Below, in pieces: positions 52,497 to 56,015 of a stretch of DNA of 56,015 nucleotides. The DNA comes from Nitrospirota bacterium. Lineage in GTDB: Bacteria; Nitrospirota; Thermodesulfovibrionia; Thermodesulfovibrionales; SM23-35. The translations under genes and the position numbers were made by a program. Under the pieces are notes generated by a model. That model had not been told where the DNA came from and searched no databases. It saw nothing but the letters and a program-made list of their open reading frames with translations. The stretch covers positions 1 to 56,015 of the forward strand of contig JACAFF010000024.1 in assembly GCA_013388455.1 (NCBI GenBank), given 5' to 3'. Positions within the stretch are counted from its first letter, which is position 1. Each line of letters begins with the position of its first letter.

Positions 52497-52832
52497 TCAT
52501 TCCTTTTCAGATAAGATTAAGGTTATATGGGAAGTTCTTTTCTTTATCATATTTGCCCTCCCCATTGCCCTCGGTTCAACCCTTTTCATTACAGGCCCCT
52601 GATCAACAAATGCCTTAACAATCATCATATCCTCTGGATTTACAACCTTCTTTTGTTCTGCATTCGCCATAGCCGATTTAAGAACCTTTTCAATAAATTT
52701 TGAGCCTCTGTAAGGCATAAACTTAAGAAACACAAGAGCATCTCCAGCACTTTTATTTCTTATGAGATCAACAACCCTGCGTGCTTTCCTCGGTGTAATC
52801 CTTGCATATTTTAAGATTGCTTTAGCTTCCAT
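52497..52832 (-). CDS. rplV: 50S ribosomal protein L22
   Basis: A 111-residue protein with the beta-hairpin that lines the exit tunnel: [50 protein letters not shown] and [28 protein letters not shown]. The macrolide-relevant loop is conserved. 7 nt after rpsS. Confidence 0.97.
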   Translation of the reverse strand: MEAKAILKYARITPRKARRVVDLIRNKSAGDALVFLKFMPYRGSKFIEKVLKSAMANAEQKKVVNPEDMMIVKAFVDQGPVMKRVEPRAMGRANMIKKRTSHITLILSEKE

Positions 52833-52839
52833 CCTCTTT

Positions 52840-53124
52840 TTATCCTTTTGGAGTTGCTACTTTTTCAGCACCAGCATGGCTTCTAAATGTCCTTGTCGGT
52901 GCAAATTCCCCAAGTTTATGTCCTACCATATTCTCTGTTATATAAACAGGAATAAATTTTTTACCATTATGCACTGCAAAAGTATATCCTATGAATTCAG
53001 GTACAATTGTTGATCGTCTCGACCATGTCTTAATAAGCTTCTTCTCTCCACTTTCAATCATAGCCTTTACCTTCTTCATCAGTTTTTCATCAACAAATGG
53101 ACCCTTTTTTAAAGATCTCGGCAA
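52840..53124 (-). CDS. rpsS: 30S ribosomal protein S19
   Basis: A 94-residue head protein: [74 protein letters not shown]. Standard. It starts 1 nt after the rplB stop. Confidence 0.97.
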   Translation of the reverse strand: MPRSLKKGPFVDEKLMKKVKAMIESGEKKLIKTWSRRSTIVPEFIGYTFAVHNGKKFIPVYITENMVGHKLGEFAPTRTFRSHAGAEKVATPKG

Positions 53125-53125
53125 C

Positions 53126-53944
53126 TTACTTCCTCCTCTTAAAAATAAACTTGTCAGTTCTCTTATTATGTCTTGTTTTTACACCCTCGGGTTTTCCCCA
53201 TGGCGTACACGCTGGCCTTCCGCCTGAAGCCTTTCCCTCACCTCCACCAAGTGGATGGTCAATAGGATTCATAGCAACACCTCTAACATGCGGCCGCTTT
53301 CCGAGTGCTCTTATTCTACCTGCTTTTCCATAAGATATGTTTTCATGATCCATGTTACTAACCTGTCCTATTGTTGCCATACAGCTTGATGGAATTAGAC
53401 GCACCTCATTTGATGAAAGCTTGACCTGAACATAATCATCCTCTTTGGCTATTAACTGTGCTGAAGTGCCTGCACTTCTAACAAGTTTTGCCCCTTCTCC
53501 AGGTCTTATCTCGATATTATGAATAAATGTTCCTAAGGGCATATCACTCAAAGGTAAAGCATTTCCTACTTTTATTTCAGCACCTTTTCCTGATACCAGT
53601 TCTTCTCCTACCTGTAACCCCACAGGTGCTATTATGTATCTTTTTTCACCATCTCGGTAGTTAATAAGAGCGATCCTTGCTGACCGATTCGGATCATACT
53701 CAATAGATGCAACTTTACCAGGCACTCCTATTTTATCCCTTTTAAAGTCTATGACCCTGTATGTCTTTTTGTTTCCACCACCTCTATGCCAGGCAGTAAC
53801 ATGACCTATATTGTTTCTCCCTCCAGTCCTTTTAAGGGACTTAAGCAATGGTTTATATGGTTTATCTTTAGTTATATCTGCAAAGTCAGAAGCACTCTGA
53901 AATCTCCTGGCTGGTGATGTAGGGTTGAATTTTTTAATACCCAT
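53126..53944 (-). CDS. rplB: 50S ribosomal protein L2
   Basis: A 272-residue protein near the peptidyl-transferase centre: [54 protein letters not shown] and the C-terminal [19 protein letters not shown] with [24 protein letters not shown], which includes the conserved functional His. It overlaps rplW by one base. Confidence 0.97.
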   Translation of the reverse strand: MGIKKFNPTSPARRFQSASDFADITKDKPYKPLLKSLKRTGGRNNIGHVTAWHRGGGNKKTYRVIDFKRDKIGVPGKVASIEYDPNRSARIALINYRDGEKRYIIAPVGLQVGEELVSGKGAEIKVGNALPLSDMPLGTFIHNIEIRPGEGAKLVRSAGTSAQLIAKEDDYVQVKLSSNEVRLIPSSCMATIGQVSNMDHENISYGKAGRIRALGKRPHVRGVAMNPIDHPLGGGEGKASGGRPACTPWGKPEGVKTRHNKRTDKFIFKRRK

Positions 53945-54234
53945 TATGTTCCCTCAATAAAATCAAGTTTCTCTCCCTTTTTTAAGGTAATGATTGCTTT
54001 TTTCCGATCAGGCCTCTTTCCAATTGACCTTCCATATCTCTTAAATTTACCTTTTATATTTAAAGTAGAAATTTTTTCTACTTTAACCTTAAAAATCTCT
54101 TCAATTGCCTTTTTTATTTCAATCTTGTTGGCATCAGCAAATACCTCAACAAGTATCTTATTTTCTCTTTCTTTAAGATTACCACCCTTCTCCGTAAAAA
54201 GTGGCTTCTTAATTATGTTATAAAGTTTTTCCAC
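53944..54234 (-). CDS. rplW: 50S ribosomal protein L23
   Basis: A 96-residue exit-tunnel protein that docks trigger factor and [47 protein letters not shown], then the rRNA-binding [31 protein letters not shown]. Start and stop overlap rplD and rplB by one base each. Confidence 0.96.
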   Translation of the reverse strand: MEKLYNIIKKPLFTEKGGNLKERENKILVEVFADANKIEIKKAIEEIFKVKVEKISTLNIKGKFKRYGRSIGKRPDRKKAIITLKKGEKLDFIEGT

Positions 54235-54860
54235 TATCCCTTTATCTCCTCTAACCGTTTAATTGCATCTTTTGTCATTAAAAGGATATCATGAACAATA
54301 ACGTCATATGTGTTCAGATCCATCACTCTTGTGACATCTACACCAGGAATATTTCTGGTTGATAATAAAATTGCATCGTCTTTTTCGGGAATTACGATGA
54401 GAACGCTTTTTTTCTCAAACCCAAAGTTTTTTAATATTTCTATCATATTTTTTGTCTTTGGCTTTTCTAATGATAATTCATCTATTACAACAACTTCACC
54501 ATTTGAAATCTTTTCATTTATTGCAGATAATAATGCAAGTCTTTTTTGTTTTTTAGGCAGTGCACAGGAATAGTCTCTAACTTGAGGTCCAAATACAGTT
54601 CCACCACCACGCCACAAAGGTGACCTGATACTCCCTGCCCTTGCTCTGCCAGTATGTTTCTGTCTCCACGGTTTTTTCCCGCCACCTCTAACCATTCCCC
54701 TTGTCTTTGTAGCAGCAGTCCCCTGTCTCTGATTTGCAAGAAAATTCACGATAGCTTCGTGAATCACTCCCATATTCGCTGAAACAGCAAAGATACCATC
54801 ATTCAAAGTTATTTTCTCAACAGTATTATTATTTCTATCCTTTACTTCAATCTCTGGCAT
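54234..54860 (-). CDS. rplD: 50S ribosomal protein L4
   Basis: A 208-residue protein with a tunnel loop and, in E. coli, autoregulation of the S10 operon. QGTAATKTRGMVRGGGKKPWRQKHTGRARAGSIRSPLWRGGGTVFGP is the conserved loop; KNMIEILKNFGF follows. ATG 54860 is preferred because AGGAAGG lies 7 nt upstream; the ATG two codons earlier touches that site. It overlaps rplC by 14 nt. Confidence 0.96.
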   Translation of the reverse strand: MPEIEVKDRNNNTVEKITLNDGIFAVSANMGVIHEAIVNFLANQRQGTAATKTRGMVRGGGKKPWRQKHTGRARAGSIRSPLWRGGGTVFGPQVRDYSCALPKKQKRLALLSAINEKISNGEVVVIDELSLEKPKTKNMIEILKNFGFEKKSVLIVIPEKDDAILLSTRNIPGVDVTRVMDLNTYDVIVHDILLMTKDAIKRLEEIKG

Positions 54861-55470
54861 ACTCATCCTTCCTGATTTCTACAAAAAGACCTCTTGCACC
54901 GGGAACCGCACCCTTTATAAGGAGAAGATTCTGATCGGGTCTCACATCGATTATCTCAAGATTCTTAACAGTCACGTTTTCACTGCCCATATGCCCTGGA
55001 AGTTTCTGATTCTTCCAAACCCTTGAAGGAAAAGAACTTGCACCAATTGAACCGGGTGCCCTATTAAACATCGAACCATGTGAACCAGGACCTCCTGAAA
55101 AATGGTGTCTTTTCATAACACCTTGAAATCCCTTGCCTTTTGAAACACCAGATATAGAAACTTTCTCACCTTTTGAAAATTGCTCAACCGTTATAATATC
55201 TCCAACTTTAAGTCCGCTTAAAGGAAACTCTCTCAATATTCTATATGGTTTAACCCCTGCCTTTTTAAAAACACCTAATGTTGGCTTATTCAATTTCTTT
55301 TCATTTATCTCTATAAATCCTAATTTTACAGCCTCGTATCCATCTTTCTTAATAGTTTTTACCTGAACAACACAACATGGACCAGCCTCAATTACAGTCA
55401 CAGGACATGCTTTCCCATCTTCTGTGAATATCTGAGTCATTCCAACTTTTTTACCTAATATCCCAACCAT
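54847..55470 (-). CDS. rplC: 50S ribosomal protein L3
   Basis: A 207-residue early-assembly protein: GILGKKVGMTQIFTEDGKACPVTVIEAGPCCVVQ, SGVSKGKGFQGVMKRHHFSGGPGSHGSMFNRAPGSIGASSFPSRVWK and GHMGSENVTVKNLEI are family hallmarks. The gap to rpsJ is 72 nt of AT-rich sequence. Confidence 0.97.
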   Translation of the reverse strand: MVGILGKKVGMTQIFTEDGKACPVTVIEAGPCCVVQVKTIKKDGYEAVKLGFIEINEKKLNKPTLGVFKKAGVKPYRILREFPLSGLKVGDIITVEQFSKGEKVSISGVSKGKGFQGVMKRHHFSGGPGSHGSMFNRAPGSIGASSFPSRVWKNQKLPGHMGSENVTVKNLEIIDVRPDQNLLLIKGAVPGARGLFVEIRKDEYARD

Positions 55471-55542
55471 AATTTTTTACCTTAAATATTTATATTTTAT
55501 ATATATTTTCAAACTTATATATAAGGTCCTAATTTTTAAATG

Positions 55543-55848
55543 TTAAAGTTTTATTTCAACATCAACCCCTGCTGCAAGTTCAAGTTTCATAAGAGCATCG
55601 ACAGTTTGTGGAGTTGGATCAACAATATCTATTAACCGTTTGTGAGTTCTGATTTCAAATTGCTCTCTTGATTTTTTATCCACATGAGGCGATCTAAGAA
55701 CAGTAACCCTGCTTATCCTTGTTGGTAAGGGCACTGGTCCTGATATCCTTGCCCCTGTTCTCTGGGCTGTATCCACAATCTCCTTAACAGACCTGTCAAG
55801 TAACCTGTGATCATAAGCTCTCAATTTTATTCTTATCTTCTGATTCAC
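55543..55848 (-). CDS. rpsJ: 30S ribosomal protein S10
   Basis: A 101-residue S10, also the NusE transcription antitermination factor: [78 protein letters not shown]. It follows tuf by 38 nt, the usual str-S10 junction. Confidence 0.97.
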   Translation of the reverse strand: MNQKIRIKLRAYDHRLLDRSVKEIVDTAQRTGARISGPVPLPTRISRVTVLRSPHVDKKSREQFEIRTHKRLIDIVDPTPQTVDALMKLELAAGVDVEIKL

Positions 55849-55886
55849 TATTGTCTCACTTTTATATTTTTACATTGCTAATTTTT

Positions 55887-56015
55887 TTATTCTATTACCT
55901 CAGTAACTACACCTGCACCTACAGTCCTTCCACCTTCCCTGATTGCAAACCTTAACTCCTTCTCCATAGCTATAGGAGATATAAGCTCAACTGTCAGGTT
56001 TACATTGTCTCCAGG
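55887..56015 (-). CDS. tuf: elongation factor Tu, C-terminal end (partial)
   Basis: The last 42 codons of EF-Tu enter from the right edge on the minus strand: [20 protein letters not shown], then [22 protein letters not shown] and TAA at 55887-55889. This is the domain III end that binds the tRNA T-stem. The 5' part, and presumably fusA, rpsG and rpsL, lie beyond the window. Confidence 0.96.
   Translation of the reverse strand, partial: PGDNVNLTVELISPIAMEKELRFAIREGGRTVGAGVVTEVIE

Overview
This is an AT-rich, gene-dense stretch of chromosome from a Gram-negative bacterium. It carries peptidoglycan-associated lipoprotein, CpoB, AmpG and type IV pilus motors. Lifestyle markers point to an anaerobe or microaerophile: an octaheme hydroxylamine-oxidoreductase-like cytochrome c, a sulfide-dependent (His-type) Thi4, FdhD for formate dehydrogenase, and selenocysteine use. 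The mix fits Nitrospirota (Thermodesulfovibrio-like) or a deep deltaproteobacterial-type lineage. That placement is inference from gene content, not from a phylogeny.

Layout. 1-2.8 kb: an edge gene fragment, mini-ORFs, a large secreted beta-helix protein and a decayed malic-enzyme fragment. 2.8-11 kb: housekeeping genes (MgtC-like protein, class II aldolase, RtcA, YbgC, Smr protein, AmpG, DUF1460 amidase, HemB, A-type Fe-S carrier) with two families of palindromic or MITE-like repeats. 11.2-17.3 kb: pal, cpoB, a LysM-FecR envelope protein, a CHASE2 histidine kinase and its NarL-type regulator. 17.6-20.5 kb: small signalling proteins (lone REC, Cys-rich mini-protein, PilZ) and a TPR protein. 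20.5-30.7 kb: Thi4, the selenium operon (yedE, tusA-like, DUF3343, kinase-like, selD, DUF1858-like), then a convergent stress unit (octaheme cytochrome, peroxiredoxin, PerR), tRNA-Pro, ChaN-like protein and FdhD. 30.7-39.7 kb: type IV pilus block pilB-pilB-pilT-pilC-pilS-pilR. 39.8-41.5 kb: mini-Toprim protein, YraN, GalE. 41.6-56 kb: tuf(end)-S10-spc-alpha ribosomal superoperon, ending in a strong terminator.

The most notable content is the selenium region. Two genes that look broken by an in-frame TGA are better read as selenoprotein genes. In selD the TGA stands at the catalytic Cys position. In the peroxiredoxin it stands exactly at the peroxidatic Cys (TFV-U-ATEL). In both, a short hairpin starts 10-11 nt after the TGA, as expected of bacterial SECIS elements. 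The peroxiredoxin lies just downstream of a perR gene whose promoter contains a perfect 17-bp inverted repeat, and a degenerate copy of that repeat precedes the peroxiredoxin. The selenium-supply genes and selenoprotein stress genes thus face each other across about 60 bp, with thi4 and fdhD on the flanks. The DUF3343 protein, the ribokinase-like protein and the DUF1858-like protein in the selD operon are the best candidates for undescribed selenium-handling functions.
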